64,000 bases of DNA, from assembly GCF_033449965.1 (NCBI RefSeq), contig NZ_CP137761.1, positions 2,976,001 through 3,040,000 on the forward strand. Direction: 5' to 3'. Position 1 is the first letter of the stretch. The number at the start of each line of letters is the position of its first letter. The DNA comes from Bacillus sp. T3. GTDB taxonomy: Bacteria > Bacillota > Bacilli > Bacillales > Cytobacillaceae. Made by a program: the position numbers and the translations under genes. Shown here in pieces: positions 1-8,422 of the stretch. The notes beneath the pieces are model-generated. The model was not told the origin of the DNA and made no database searches. It saw only the letters and a program-made list of their open reading frames with translations.

Positions 1-999
1 CTTGTTGGAGCAGGTAAAGGACGGACCATCATTAAACTTCATAACGATGCACCAAAAGGTACTAGGCTCGTTACAAATGCTAATCATTGGCGAGGCAATC
101 ATCACCTTTTTGTAGGATCATTAAGTTTGGATTGGAATGTAGAGAGATTAGGAAATGCAGTAAAAACAAGTACTGGGGGCAACCATTCAAGCTGTTTAAC
201 CTATGCCAATGTGAAATATGGTTGGGTCCAACAGGTCGAGGGAATTAACCCTGGCCTTCATTGCTTTGATATATCCTCTACATTGTACAATTATGGAGGA
301 GATGGTTATCTGGCGCGCGGCGGTAGTCAATATGTTTGGCTAGATGGTCTCAACGGCTATGGCTTTGGAGATGATGGAATTACGACCCACCACAGCGATC
401 ATATTTTCATTTCCCATTGCCACATGTGTGATCCTAGTGGAAGAGCCCATCAACAGGGGTTTTCAAATTCAAATGGGATCGAGATTGACGATGGATCGAG
501 AAATGTCGTGCTTCTCCATAATTCCACTGCCAGATGCTTTGGCGGGATTGAAATTAAAGCCCATCAAAACTCTTCTGCAGCTTCTTACGTGAACATTATT
601 GGTCATATCTCCGTTCACGATAACCGCTCCTATAATTTCCGCCATATCGGGCATCACAAAAGCACAGATGAAGAGTCGAAAACAGCCTACAACATTCAAG
701 CTACTAATATTGTTGCCATTGCTCCGGTTTTTTCAGAGCTATACGGAGGTTCATCCCCACGTGGTTTGGTTGTTTCGGCTTATCGAAATGTCGTGATCAA
801 TCACTTTTCCTTCATCGGTGATCCCAAATACAATTATCGAGGAGCACCTATTTGTGCTATCCAATATCGTGCAAGGAATGTTGTATTAAATCATTTTCAT
901 TTTCGTGGAATTTCTGCATCTTCAGGGCCTGAAATCAAAATTTACCGTGGTCCAAATCAACCGGAAGAAGTGAAAATTATTAATGTTTTTAAGAACTAA
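1..999 (+). CDS. Pectate-lyase-like right-handed beta-helix protein, 5' end outside window
   Basis: The reading frame is open from base 1 and stops at 997-999, so the N-terminus lies upstream of the window. The 332 visible residues are a run of short strand-turn repeats rich in N, G, H and V, such as SDHIFISHCHM, SRNVVLLHNSTA and YRNVVINHFSFIGD. This is typical of single-stranded right-handed beta-helix (pectate lyase / GH28-like) folds. No signal peptide can be judged because the start is missing. Such proteins usually bind or cleave polysaccharide outside the cell; which sugar cannot be told here. It could instead be a phage-type tail spike, but nothing nearby is phage-like. Confidence 0.6.
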   Translation, partial: LVGAGKGRTIIKLHNDAPKGTRLVTNANHWRGNHHLFVGSLSLDWNVERLGNAVKTSTGGNHSSCLTYANVKYGWVQQVEGINPGLHCFDISSTLYNYGGDGYLARGGSQYVWLDGLNGYGFGDDGITTHHSDHIFISHCHMCDPSGRAHQQGFSNSNGIEIDDGSRNVVLLHNSTARCFGGIEIKAHQNSSAASYVNIIGHISVHDNRSYNFRHIGHHKSTDEESKTAYNIQATNIVAIAPVFSELYGGSSPRGLVVSAYRNVVINHFSFIGDPKYNYRGAPICAIQYRARNVVLNHFHFRGISASSGPEIKIYRGPNQPEEVKIINVFKN

Positions 1000-1127
1000 G
1001 AAACCATTATTGTCAGTTAATAAAATTCCCTCCTTCTTAAAATCCTTATTTTTGAAAAATAAGTAAGATAAAGGAATGCCATAAAGGAAATACTACTAAT
1101 ATTTAATGGTATTTGGGAGGAATGAAA

Positions 1128-2801
1128 TTGACAACCAATGATAATGCATTATCGATTTTCGCTTTAGGTGGTATTAATGAAATTGGAAAAAACATGTATG
1201 TGGTCCAATATTCCGATGATATCGTCATTATCGATTGTGGTGGAAAATTCCCCGACGAAAGTTTGTTAGGAGTTGATTTAATTATCCCTGACATGACTTA
1301 CCTTGAGGAAAATAAGGAAAAAATCCGTGCGCTCATTGTGACACACGGACATGAAGACCATATTGGTGGGATACCTTTTTTTCTAAAAAAATTAAACGTT
1401 CCGATTTATGCAACTCGATTTACTCTCGGTTTGATTGAATTAAAATTAGAAGAACATAGATTAACAAGAGATACAAAGCTTGTCCAAATTGATTCAGAAT
1501 CGACACTAGAGTTAGGAAAAATCGGGGTTTCTTTTTTCAAGGTAAGCCATAGTATTCCTGATTGCCTAGGTATTGTCTTCCATACACCTGAAGGAAATGT
1601 CGTCCATACAGGTGATTTTAAATTTGATTTAACTCCTGAAAATAACCAATACTCAGATATTCATAAAATGGCAGAATTCGGCAATCAAGGGGTTCTTGCA
1701 TTAATTTCTGAAAGCACCAATGCTGAACGTCCAGGATTGACCCCAACAGAACGAATGGTCGCCAATCATATGGATGCCGCCTTTATGAAGGCGACCTGGA
1801 AAATATTTGTCTCCACCTTTGCATCAAATATCAATCGCGTTCAGCAGGTCGTTTCTGCTGCAATCAAAACAAACCGAAAGCTCGGATTGCTTGGACGAAG
1901 TATGGTCAATGTTGTCGATGTCGCCATAGAACGCGGCTATATTGATATCCCTGAAGGAATGTTGATTGATGCTCAGGAAATCGATAAGCTTGCACCAGAA
2001 AACGTCGTCATTTTATGTACAGGAAGTCAAGGAGAACCGAACGCTGCCCTTGCAAGACTTGCTACTGGAAACTTTCGCGATGTTTCAGTTTATCCTGGCG
2101 ATACGGTGATTATGGCCGCCTCCCCCATCCCTGGGAATGAAAAAGACGTATCTAAAGTCATCAACAATTTATTTCAGCTAGGCGCTAATGTGATTTATGG
2201 TTCAGGCAGTTCAACTGGTATGCACGTTTCTGGCCATGGTTATCAAGAGGATCTAAAGCTGATGCTCACCTTAATGAAGCCGACCTATTTTATCCCCATC
2301 CACGGTGAATATCGGATGCTGCACCATCACCGCGTACTCGCCGAATCGGTAGGAATCGAAAAAGGAAATACTTTTATTTTAAAAAATGGCGATGTAGTCG
2401 ACATCGAACATGGAGAAGCACGGCAGACCCGCAGCATCCCCTCTGGCGATACGTATGTGGACGGTGTAAGCGTTGGTGATGTTGGCGAGGTTGTTCTCCG
2501 AGACCGCAAGCAGCTTTCCGAAGATGGAATGATTGTTATTGTCCTTACGATTAGCAAAAGAGACTTTCGTGTTATTCAAGGACCCGATACGATTACCCGT
2601 GGTTTTGTCTATGTAAAGGAATCCGAGAATTTAATGAGAGAAATTAATGAAATCGTAAAAAGAACAGTTCGGGAGCTGCAGGACGAAAACGTGCGGCAGT
2701 GGAGTGCGATGAAGCACAGTATTAAAAAGTCTGTTGGACAATATTTATTTAAACATACCAAGAGGAAGCCGATGATTTTGCCAGTGATTATTGAGATTTG
2801 A
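1128..2801 (+). CDS. Ribonuclease J family protein (metallo-beta-lactamase RNase), TTG start
   Basis: RNase J enzymes are 5'-3' exo- and endoribonucleases of mRNA decay and rRNA maturation in the cytoplasm. The metal-binding motif HGHEDHIGG is intact at about residues 73-81 (His73, His75, Asp77, His78), and the beta-CASP region and the C-terminal end KRKPMILPVIIEI match the family. Length is 557 aa, usual for RNase J1/J2. It blends J1-like (HGHEDHIGG) and J2-like (ESTNAERPG) stretches, so it may be a third paralogue. An ATG at 1122 lies only one base after GGGAGG (1115-1120), whereas TTG at 1128 is spaced by 7 bases and gives an N-terminus matching RNase J1 in length; I choose TTG. A strong terminator follows, so it looks monocistronic. 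Confidence 0.9.
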   Translation: MTTNDNALSIFALGGINEIGKNMYVVQYSDDIVIIDCGGKFPDESLLGVDLIIPDMTYLEENKEKIRALIVTHGHEDHIGGIPFFLKKLNVPIYATRFTLGLIELKLEEHRLTRDTKLVQIDSESTLELGKIGVSFFKVSHSIPDCLGIVFHTPEGNVVHTGDFKFDLTPENNQYSDIHKMAEFGNQGVLALISESTNAERPGLTPTERMVANHMDAAFMKATWKIFVSTFASNINRVQQVVSAAIKTNRKLGLLGRSMVNVVDVAIERGYIDIPEGMLIDAQEIDKLAPENVVILCTGSQGEPNAALARLATGNFRDVSVYPGDTVIMAASPIPGNEKDVSKVINNLFQLGANVIYGSGSSTGMHVSGHGYQEDLKLMLTLMKPTYFIPIHGEYRMLHHHRVLAESVGIEKGNTFILKNGDVVDIEHGEARQTRSIPSGDTYVDGVSVGDVGEVVLRDRKQLSEDGMIVIVLTISKRDFRVIQGPDTITRGFVYVKESENLMREINEIVKRTVRELQDENVRQWSAMKHSIKKSVGQYLFKHTKRKPMILPVIIEI

Positions 2802-2820
2802 TTTTTAAGAGTCCAACAAA

Positions 2821-2866
2821 TAAAAGGAAAAGAGCACCTACTAGTGCCTTTTCCTTTTATGTTTTT
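2821..2866 (+). terminator. Rho-independent terminator of the RNase J gene
   Basis: The arms AAAAGGAAAAGAGCAC and GTGCCTTTTCCTTTT pair almost perfectly around a short loop and are followed by a T-rich tail, 20 bases after the stop codon. Confidence 0.85.
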
Positions 2867-2884
2867 GAGAAAGAAGTCACCAAC

Positions 2885-3062
2885 CAGCTCCTATCGTTAC
2901 CACTTTAGATTTTTTTGTTGACTGCGGGCACGATAAACTCCCTATCGTTACCTCTCAGGCTTTTTGGCGCCCTCTGCGGGCACGATAAACTTCCTATCGT
3001 TACCTTTTAGGCTTTTTAACGGCCTCTGCGGTCACGATAAACCCACTATCGTTACCTCTTGG
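2885..3062. repeat. 52-bp-period hairpin array, part 1 (left of IS)
   Basis: A unit containing CACGATA, a loop of about 7 bases and CTATCGTTACC, then a T-run and CTCTGCGGG, is repeated. CACGATA starts at 2929, 2981 and 3033. CTATCG starts at 2891, 2942, 2994 and 3046. The spacing is therefore 51-52 bp every time. Each unit can form an ACGATA/TATCGT hairpin. There is no coding potential. The array continues after the insertion element at 4559. Confidence 0.85.
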
Positions 3063-3130
3063 GGGAATGTAAATTATTTTGTGTAAATGATTTAATTACA
3101 ATAATTTTGACTACACTTAAACTATAGTGC

Positions 3131-3226
3131 TCTTACTTACTAGGGGGATAGGGCAATGCTGGGGAGCAACCCGAGCACCTAGTAAGGTTCTGTACAAACG
3201 GGAGAGGTGTATTCACCTCTCTTTTT
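3131..3226 (+). ncRNA. Candidate structured RNA inside the IS left end
   Basis: A perfect 9-bp closing stem joins CTTACTAGG (3136-3144) and CCTAGTAAG (3178-3186). It encloses a GGG/CCC pair (3151-3153, 3170-3172) and a GCT/AGC pair (3158-3160, 3165-3167). It is followed by a perfect 8-bp hairpin GAGAGGTG/CACCTCTC with five Ts (3202-3226), a good plus-strand terminator. A TATAGT at 3124-3129 could be a -10 box, but no clear -35 is seen. The segment runs opposite to the transposase and points at its 3' end. It may be a small RNA, or only a structure that blocks read-through into the IS. Confidence 0.4.
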
Positions 3227-3287
3227 CCCTTTTGGGAGAACAAAAAGCGATAAACCCTAGGGCGCAGCCCTAAACTAAACAACAAAC

Positions 3288-4499
3288 TTAATCGTTAATT
3301 CCAAGACGATCACTAAACATGATTTCAAACTGCTGTCTACATTCTAACCAACCTGGGATAGCGTTAGTCCATGTGTCTGTTACCCCAACAGTCGCCAAGT
3401 AAACTATCTTTCTAAGAGCATTGTCGGTTGGATAAGCCGTCTTTGTTTTTGTGACTTTTCGCAGCTGTCTATGGAATGCTTCGATGGTGTTAGTTGTATA
3501 GATTAACTTTCTGATTTCAACCGGATAGGCAAAGAAGGCCGTTAGTTCTAGCCAATTATTCTCCCAAGACTTAACAACCGATGGAAACTTTTTATCCCAC
3601 TTTTCTTTGAACTCAGTAAAAGCCATTTCAGCCTGTTCCAGCGTAAATGCCTTATAGACTTTTTTTAAATCATCCATAACCTCTTTACGATGTTTGGTAG
3701 GGACATACTTTAAATTATTGCGTAGTTGATGTATCACACACAATTGAATATCAGTCTTTGGGAACGTAGATGTTATGGCGTCTGAGAAGCCGGAAAGCCC
3801 GTCTTTACAGGCAATTAGGATGTCTTGAACTCCTCGGCTTTTCAATTCCTGGCAAACGTTTAGCCAGAAACTAGCACTTTCATTTTCACCAATCCAAATG
3901 CCAAGAATATCTTTAACACCATCGGTGTTGATGCCTAATACCGTATAGGCAGCTTTATTGATAATCCGATTTTCATGCTTAACTTTGAAGTGAATCGCAT
4001 CAAGAAACACGATTGGATACACAGGGTCTAATAAACGGGACTGCCACTCATAAACGAGCGGTAATATTTTATCAGTCACCTTACTAACCAAAGAAGGTGA
4101 AACACTAATACCGTAGATATCTTTCATGTGATCCTCAATATCGCGGGTAGACATTCCTTTTGAGTAAAGTGAAATAATTTGATCCTCTAAGCCGTTAATA
4201 GAGGTCTCGTACTTTTTAATTATTTGAGGTTCATATTCACCTTTTCTGTCCCTAGGAATCTTTATTTCTGTTTCGCCCAACTTAGACTTGATAGTCTTCT
4301 TACTGTATCCGTTTCTACTATTTCCTGAGTTGTTTCCTTTCACATTGTGTTTTGAGTAACCGAGGTGGTCTTCAATCTCAGCCTCGAATACCTGTTGGAG
4401 TGTTTCTCTAAATAAGTCTCGAATCATAACTTGAATGTCATCCACTGTTTCACATTGACTGGCTAATTCTCTTATGGTCATATCACCAAAGTTTTGCAT
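3288..4499 (-). CDS. IS256-family (Mutator type) transposase
   Basis: The 403-aa DDE transposase catalyses transposition of the surrounding element. The N-terminal part has the family's DNA-binding region, with RNGYSKKTIKSKLGE and IPRDRKGEYEP. The catalytic core shows FLDAIHFKVK, the ACKDGLSGF block and the C-terminal YTTNTIEAFHRQLRK motif with the expected Glu. Length is usual for the family and the frame is unbroken, so it is probably active. AAGGAG lies 9 bases before the ATG. A weak AGGGC/GCCCT hairpin follows the stop. Confidence 0.95.
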   Translation of the reverse strand: MQNFGDMTIRELASQCETVDDIQVMIRDLFRETLQQVFEAEIEDHLGYSKHNVKGNNSGNSRNGYSKKTIKSKLGETEIKIPRDRKGEYEPQIIKKYETSINGLEDQIISLYSKGMSTRDIEDHMKDIYGISVSPSLVSKVTDKILPLVYEWQSRLLDPVYPIVFLDAIHFKVKHENRIINKAAYTVLGINTDGVKDILGIWIGENESASFWLNVCQELKSRGVQDILIACKDGLSGFSDAITSTFPKTDIQLCVIHQLRNNLKYVPTKHRKEVMDDLKKVYKAFTLEQAEMAFTEFKEKWDKKFPSVVKSWENNWLELTAFFAYPVEIRKLIYTTNTIEAFHRQLRKVTKTKTAYPTDNALRKIVYLATVGVTDTWTNAIPGWLECRQQFEIMFSDRLGIND

Positions 4500-4558
4500 A
4501 AACGATCATCTCCTTAATTGGAAAGTATAACCATTTACACAAAAATATAGACGTTCTC

Positions 4559-4705
4559 CCTCTTGGATTTTTTTTTGCCTCTGCGGGCACGATAAACTAC
4601 TTATCGTTACCGCTTGGGCTTTTTTTCGACCTCTATGGGAACGATAAACTACTTATTGTTATCTCACGGGCTTTTTTGCATCCTCTTCGGGCACGATAGC
4701 TCATG
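4559..4705. repeat. 52-bp-period hairpin array, part 2 (right of IS)
   Basis: Continues the array at 2885-3062. CACGATA or a near copy starts at 4588, 4640 and 4692 (52 bp apart). The TATCG partner starts near 4601 and 4653. Subtracting the 1,504 bp of IS plus duplication places 4588 exactly 51 bp after the last left copy at 3033. Later units are more diverged (TATTGTTATC). Confidence 0.85.
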
Positions 4706-4845
4706 AAAAACGTTTAATTTTGTCAGCATTACTCGATTTTTTGTAAAAATTTTTAGAATTTTTAATAAATATGTTGTTGTACCATACTAAAATGTTTTAT
4801 AATCTGTATTATAACAATTTATAAATTATTTTAGGGGGATGTTAG

Positions 4846-6567
4846 ATGGAAAAAGCTTTAGATGTAATCGGAATCGATACAATTGATGCAACAGCCAATC
4901 TTTCAAATTATGATGAAACTGTAAAAGAGATGAACTGGGAAAATATAGAACAAAACTTTACTTGGTCTAAAACCGGTAAAGTAAACATGATTTACGAAGC
5001 GATTGACCGTCATGTTGATGAAGGAAAAGGAGACAAGAAAGCTTTTATCTATAGCGACAACACCCGTAATGAGGAATATACGTTTTCTGATTTAAAAGCG
5101 CTTTCATGTAGATTTGCCAATGGGTTAAAGGCTAATGGTATTGAAAAAGGAGATCGTGTCTTCATTTTCATGCCACGGAGCCCTGAATTATATGTTGCAA
5201 TGCTTGGTATCATCAGAATTGGAGCTATTGCTGGACCAATGTTCGAAGCATTTATGGAGGAAGCAGTTAAGGATCGTTTACTTGATAGTGGCGCAAAAGC
5301 TGTTGTTACAACACCTGAGCTACTTAAGCGAATTCCTGTAAGTGAATTACCAGATTTACAGTATGTGATTTTAGTTGGTGCAGACGAAGCTACAGCTGAT
5401 AATCAACTTTTATACAATGATTTAATGAAGAGCTCTGATGAATACACAATTGAGTGGGTTGACCGTGAAGATGGTATGTTATTAATCTATACCTCGGGTT
5501 CAACAGGTAAACCTAAAGGTGTTCTTCAGGTTCATGATGCAATGATCCATCAATATCTTGCTGGTAAGTGGGTCTATGATTTGAAGGAAAACGATGTATA
5601 TTGGTGTACAGCAGACCCTGGCTGGGTAACTGGAACATCTGCTGGTATGTGGTCTCCGTGGCTAAATGGGGTTACAAACGTATTGCGCGGCGGTCGCTTT
5701 GACGCTGATGAGTGGTTTGCAACAATCGAAAAATACGGCGTAACCGTTTGGTTTAGTGCTCCAACAGCATTCCGTTTATTAATGGGAAGTGGCGATCAGC
5801 TTCCAAAAAAATATGATATTTCTAAGCTTCGTCATGTTCTATCTGCAGGTGAGCCATTAAACCCTGAGGTTATACGCTGGGGCCTTGAAACATTGAATTT
5901 ACGAATTCACGATAACTGGTGGATGACTGAAACAGGATCTTCCATTTGTGCGAACTTCCGTTGTAACCCGATTCGTCCTGGTTCAATGGGAAAACCACTT
6001 CCAGGAATTCAGCTTAGCATAATTGACGATCATGGTAACGAATTACCTCCAAACCACATGGGAAATCTTGCGATTAAACCAAAATGGCCGGCAATGGTTC
6101 GGACTGTATGGAATAATCCTGAGCGCTATGAGCAATATTTCTTAAAAGGTTGGTTTATTTCAGGTGATTCAGCCTATAAGGATGCAGATGGATACTTCTG
6201 GTTCGAGGGCCGTGTTGACGACGTTATCAATACTTCTGGTGAGCGTGTAGGACCATTTGAAGTTGAAAGTAAGCTTGTTGAGCACCCAGCTGTTGCAGAA
6301 GCTGGTGTTATCGGTGTACCTGACCCAGTTCGTGGTGAAGTTATCAAAGCGTTCATCACACTGCGAGAAGGATATGTTGAAAGTCAAGAATTGCTTGATG
6401 AAATCCGCAACTTTGTTAAAACAAAGCTAGCTGCTCACGCTGCACCTCGCTTGTTTGAAATTCGAGAATCTATTCCAAAAACTCGCTCAGGTAAAATCAT
6501 GCGTCGCGTTTTAAAAGCGTGGGAGCTTGGTCTTCCTACTGGCGATTTATCAACAATGGAAGATTAA
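4846..6567 (+). CDS. acsA: Acetyl-CoA synthetase (AMP-forming acetate-CoA ligase)
   Basis: Activates acetate to acetyl-CoA with ATP in the cytoplasm. The 573-aa protein aligns end to end with Bacillus AcsA. It has the adenylation P-loop YTSGSTGKPKG near residue 216, the block TADPGWVTG, the A5 motif WWMTETGS, the hinge region GRVDDVINTSGERVGPFE, and the C-terminal catalytic lysine motif PKTRSGKIMRR. RBS AGGGGGA lies 7 bases before the ATG. It is monocistronic with a strong terminator. No acuABC genes are adjacent, so acetylation control of the lysine cannot be inferred from context. A paralogue acting on a slightly different short acid is possible. Confidence 0.9.
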   Translation: MEKALDVIGIDTIDATANLSNYDETVKEMNWENIEQNFTWSKTGKVNMIYEAIDRHVDEGKGDKKAFIYSDNTRNEEYTFSDLKALSCRFANGLKANGIEKGDRVFIFMPRSPELYVAMLGIIRIGAIAGPMFEAFMEEAVKDRLLDSGAKAVVTTPELLKRIPVSELPDLQYVILVGADEATADNQLLYNDLMKSSDEYTIEWVDREDGMLLIYTSGSTGKPKGVLQVHDAMIHQYLAGKWVYDLKENDVYWCTADPGWVTGTSAGMWSPWLNGVTNVLRGGRFDADEWFATIEKYGVTVWFSAPTAFRLLMGSGDQLPKKYDISKLRHVLSAGEPLNPEVIRWGLETLNLRIHDNWWMTETGSSICANFRCNPIRPGSMGKPLPGIQLSIIDDHGNELPPNHMGNLAIKPKWPAMVRTVWNNPERYEQYFLKGWFISGDSAYKDADGYFWFEGRVDDVINTSGERVGPFEVESKLVEHPAVAEAGVIGVPDPVRGEVIKAFITLREGYVESQELLDEIRNFVKTKLAAHAAPRLFEIRESIPKTRSGKIMRRVLKAWELGLPTGDLSTMED

Positions 6568-6634
6568 TCCTAGATTTTGTCTCACTTTTAAGATTTGAAT
6601 GTAGTTAGGTTTTTATTCGATTCGATATGCTTTT

Positions 6635-6676
6635 GGCCACATGGACAAGCCTCCATGTGGCCGTTTTTTATTTTTT
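6635..6676 (+). terminator. Terminator of acsA
   Basis: A perfect 11-bp stem GGCCACATGGA/TCCATGTGGCC with a 6-base loop is followed by GTTTTTTATTTTTT. Confidence 0.92.
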
Positions 6677-6808
6677 AGGATTCTGTCTAATTAGTTTCCA
6701 AAAGGTTACTTCATCCCTCTTATCATGCAAATTCATTTTCTGGGTATGCTAAATTTGTGCAATTTTAGAGAGGTGGCACAAAAGATGAATGTTATTAGGA
6801 GGTTTACG

Positions 6809-7321
6809 ATGGGAATCTTAAGTGGAAATCCAAAAGATGAACCAATGCACTATGGTGAAGTTTTTAGTACATGGTCTTTTTTACTTGTTGGAAAAGGAAT
6901 GAACGCAGCATATCAAACAATGCTGAATCATGCGGGTGATGAGGATTTAAAAAAATTAATAGTTGAAGCTATCGATGCATGCCAACAAGAGGCAAAACAA
7001 ATTGAAGAACTGTTAAAGGAAAATGGAATTGGGCTTCCTCCTGCACCTCCAGACCGTCCAGAAGCCTGTCTAAATGATATACCAGTTGGTGCCAGATTCC
7101 AGGATCCTGAGCTTGCTGCAACATTATCCGCTGATATCGCAGCTGGTTTAGTGTCATGTAGTACCATCATTGGTCAATCGATCCGTGAAGATATCGCGAT
7201 GATGTTTGCCCAATTTCATGCACAAAAAGTTACTCTAGGTGCAAAAGTCCTTCGCCTAAATAAAGAAAAAGGCTGGTTAATTCCTCCGCCTTTACACCAC
7301 AATAAAGCAGAAAATTGTTAA
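6809..7321 (+). CDS. DUF3231 family protein
   Basis: A 170-aa protein of the DUF3231 family, common in Bacillaceae and of unknown function. It begins MGILSGNPKDEPMHYGEV, and the rest is predicted helical with the Pro-rich turn LPPAPPDRPE. AGGAGG (6797-6802) sits 6 bases before ATG 6809; an in-frame ATG at 6725 has no such site, so the shorter start is preferred. It precedes a uvsE-like gene by 63 bp with a hairpin between them. A ferritin-like helical bundle and a link to spores are often suggested for this family, but nothing here proves either. Confidence 0.75.
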   Translation: MGILSGNPKDEPMHYGEVFSTWSFLLVGKGMNAAYQTMLNHAGDEDLKKLIVEAIDACQQEAKQIEELLKENGIGLPPAPPDRPEACLNDIPVGARFQDPELAATLSADIAAGLVSCSTIIGQSIREDIAMMFAQFHAQKVTLGAKVLRLNKEKGWLIPPPLHHNKAENC

Positions 7322-7332
7322 TTATCCATTCA

Positions 7333-7360
7333 TGAGCAGACAGTTTCTTTTGTCTGCTCA
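7333..7360 (+). other. Hairpin between DUF3231 and uvsE-like genes
   Basis: A perfect 10-bp stem TGAGCAGACA/TGTCTGCTCA with an 8-base loop. No T-run follows, so it is more likely a processing or attenuation structure than a full terminator. Confidence 0.5.
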
Positions 7361-7384
7361 TCCATTGATAAGGAGATGTAATAC

Positions 7385-8350
7385 ATGACGATTGTACATC
7401 TAGGTTATGTGGCAATGAGCATGGAATTAAAGAATGCATCCCCTTCGCAAACAATGACTTTTGCCCAATTTCATAAAATTGAGGACCGGGAAGCCGCCCT
7501 TAGAAAATTAGAACGAATTGCCCTGTCAAATTTACATAATACACTACGTCTATTAAAGCATAATGCTGCATCGGATATTTATTTTTACCGCTTAACCTCA
7601 CGCCTTATTCCATTAGCCAACCACGAGGAGCTTCTTGACTGGAATTATATGAGGCCATTAAAGGAAAGCCTTCTGGAAATTGGTCATTTTATTAAAAAAA
7701 ATGAAATGAGAATCGATTTTCATCCCGATCACTTTGTGTTAATCAACTCTCCACAGGAGCATATTTTAAAAAATTCAATTAAGACGCTCAAGCTTCATTA
7801 TTTATTATTAAAAGGAATGGGAATTGACCCGACTCATCGCTGTGTCATGCATATTGGAGGGAACTATAAAGAAACAGAACTATCGTTAGAGCGTTTTGTT
7901 GAAAATTGGATGGACGTACCACGGTCAATTCAGAACATGATTATGCTTGAAAATGATGATACTTCCTTTAATCTTGAAGACACTTTGTACTTGTGTGAAA
8001 AGCTGGATATTCCGCTTGTTTTTGATTATCATCATCACCTTGCCCTTCATGTTAATGAAAATTGGTATAATCATTGGAATCGTGTCGTTGACACTTGGAA
8101 GAACTCACCGCTCCCTCTTAAAATGCATATCTCTAGTCCAAAAAATGATAAAGAGTTTCGACATCATTCCGATTATGTAGATGTCGAGATGTTTTTTCGC
8201 TTTTTAAAAGAAGTAAACGGAAGTGTTCCCCAAATCGATTGCATGATAGAAGCAAAAAGAAAAGATGAAGCACTGTTTCATCTAATGGGGGAAATAAACA
8301 AAAGAAATGACGTTGAGATAATTAACCGGAGTACATTTGAGCTAAAATGA
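7385..8350 (+). CDS. UV-damage endonuclease family protein (UvsE-like, copy 1)
   Basis: A 321-aa TIM-barrel endonuclease of the UVDE family, which nicks DNA 5' of UV photoproducts. Metal-site blocks are present in order: FHPDHFVLINSP, MHIGGNYK, MLENDDTSFN, VFDYHHHLALH, MHISSPKND and DCMIEAKRKD. AAGGAG lies before the ATG. It is more diverged from B. subtilis UvsE than the neighbouring minus-strand copy: HPDHF replaces the usual HPNQF. Two uvsE-type genes face each other end to end here. It may have shifted lesion preference. Confidence 0.85.
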   Translation: MTIVHLGYVAMSMELKNASPSQTMTFAQFHKIEDREAALRKLERIALSNLHNTLRLLKHNAASDIYFYRLTSRLIPLANHEELLDWNYMRPLKESLLEIGHFIKKNEMRIDFHPDHFVLINSPQEHILKNSIKTLKLHYLLLKGMGIDPTHRCVMHIGGNYKETELSLERFVENWMDVPRSIQNMIMLENDDTSFNLEDTLYLCEKLDIPLVFDYHHHLALHVNENWYNHWNRVVDTWKNSPLPLKMHISSPKNDKEFRHHSDYVDVEMFFRFLKEVNGSVPQIDCMIEAKRKDEALFHLMGEINKRNDVEIINRSTFELK

Positions 8351-8422
8351 TTTGGGATTATTGGATTATCTAAGAATTTTTTTCACTTTCAAAAAGGAAT
8401 GTTTCGCTCACAATTCAATGAT

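Larger units (their letters stand above)
3063..4558 (-). mobile_element. IS256-family insertion sequence with 8-bp target duplication
   Basis: The element carries one complete Mutator-type transposase. Imperfect terminal inverted repeats (3063-3090 and 4531-4558) match at 21 of 28 positions and share the inner block TTTTGTGTAAATG. The octamer CCTCTTGG directly flanks both ends (3055-3062 and 4559-4566), as expected for this family's 8-9-bp target duplication. Deleting the element plus one octamer restores the 52-bp phase of the surrounding array exactly, so the insertion is recent and the ends are well placed. About 220 bp of non-coding DNA lies between the left end and the transposase stop, which is long for the family and holds a structured segment. 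Confidence 0.9.

Noticed and set aside
3288..4499. The IS as a guide-RNA (IS200/IS605 or IS110-like) system
   Set aside because: The transposase is clearly a Mutator DDE enzyme with an 8-bp target duplication, which uses no guide RNA.
2885..4705. The hairpin array as a CRISPR
   Set aside because: Repeats are diverged hairpin units without unique spacers of constant length between identical repeats, and no cas genes are near.
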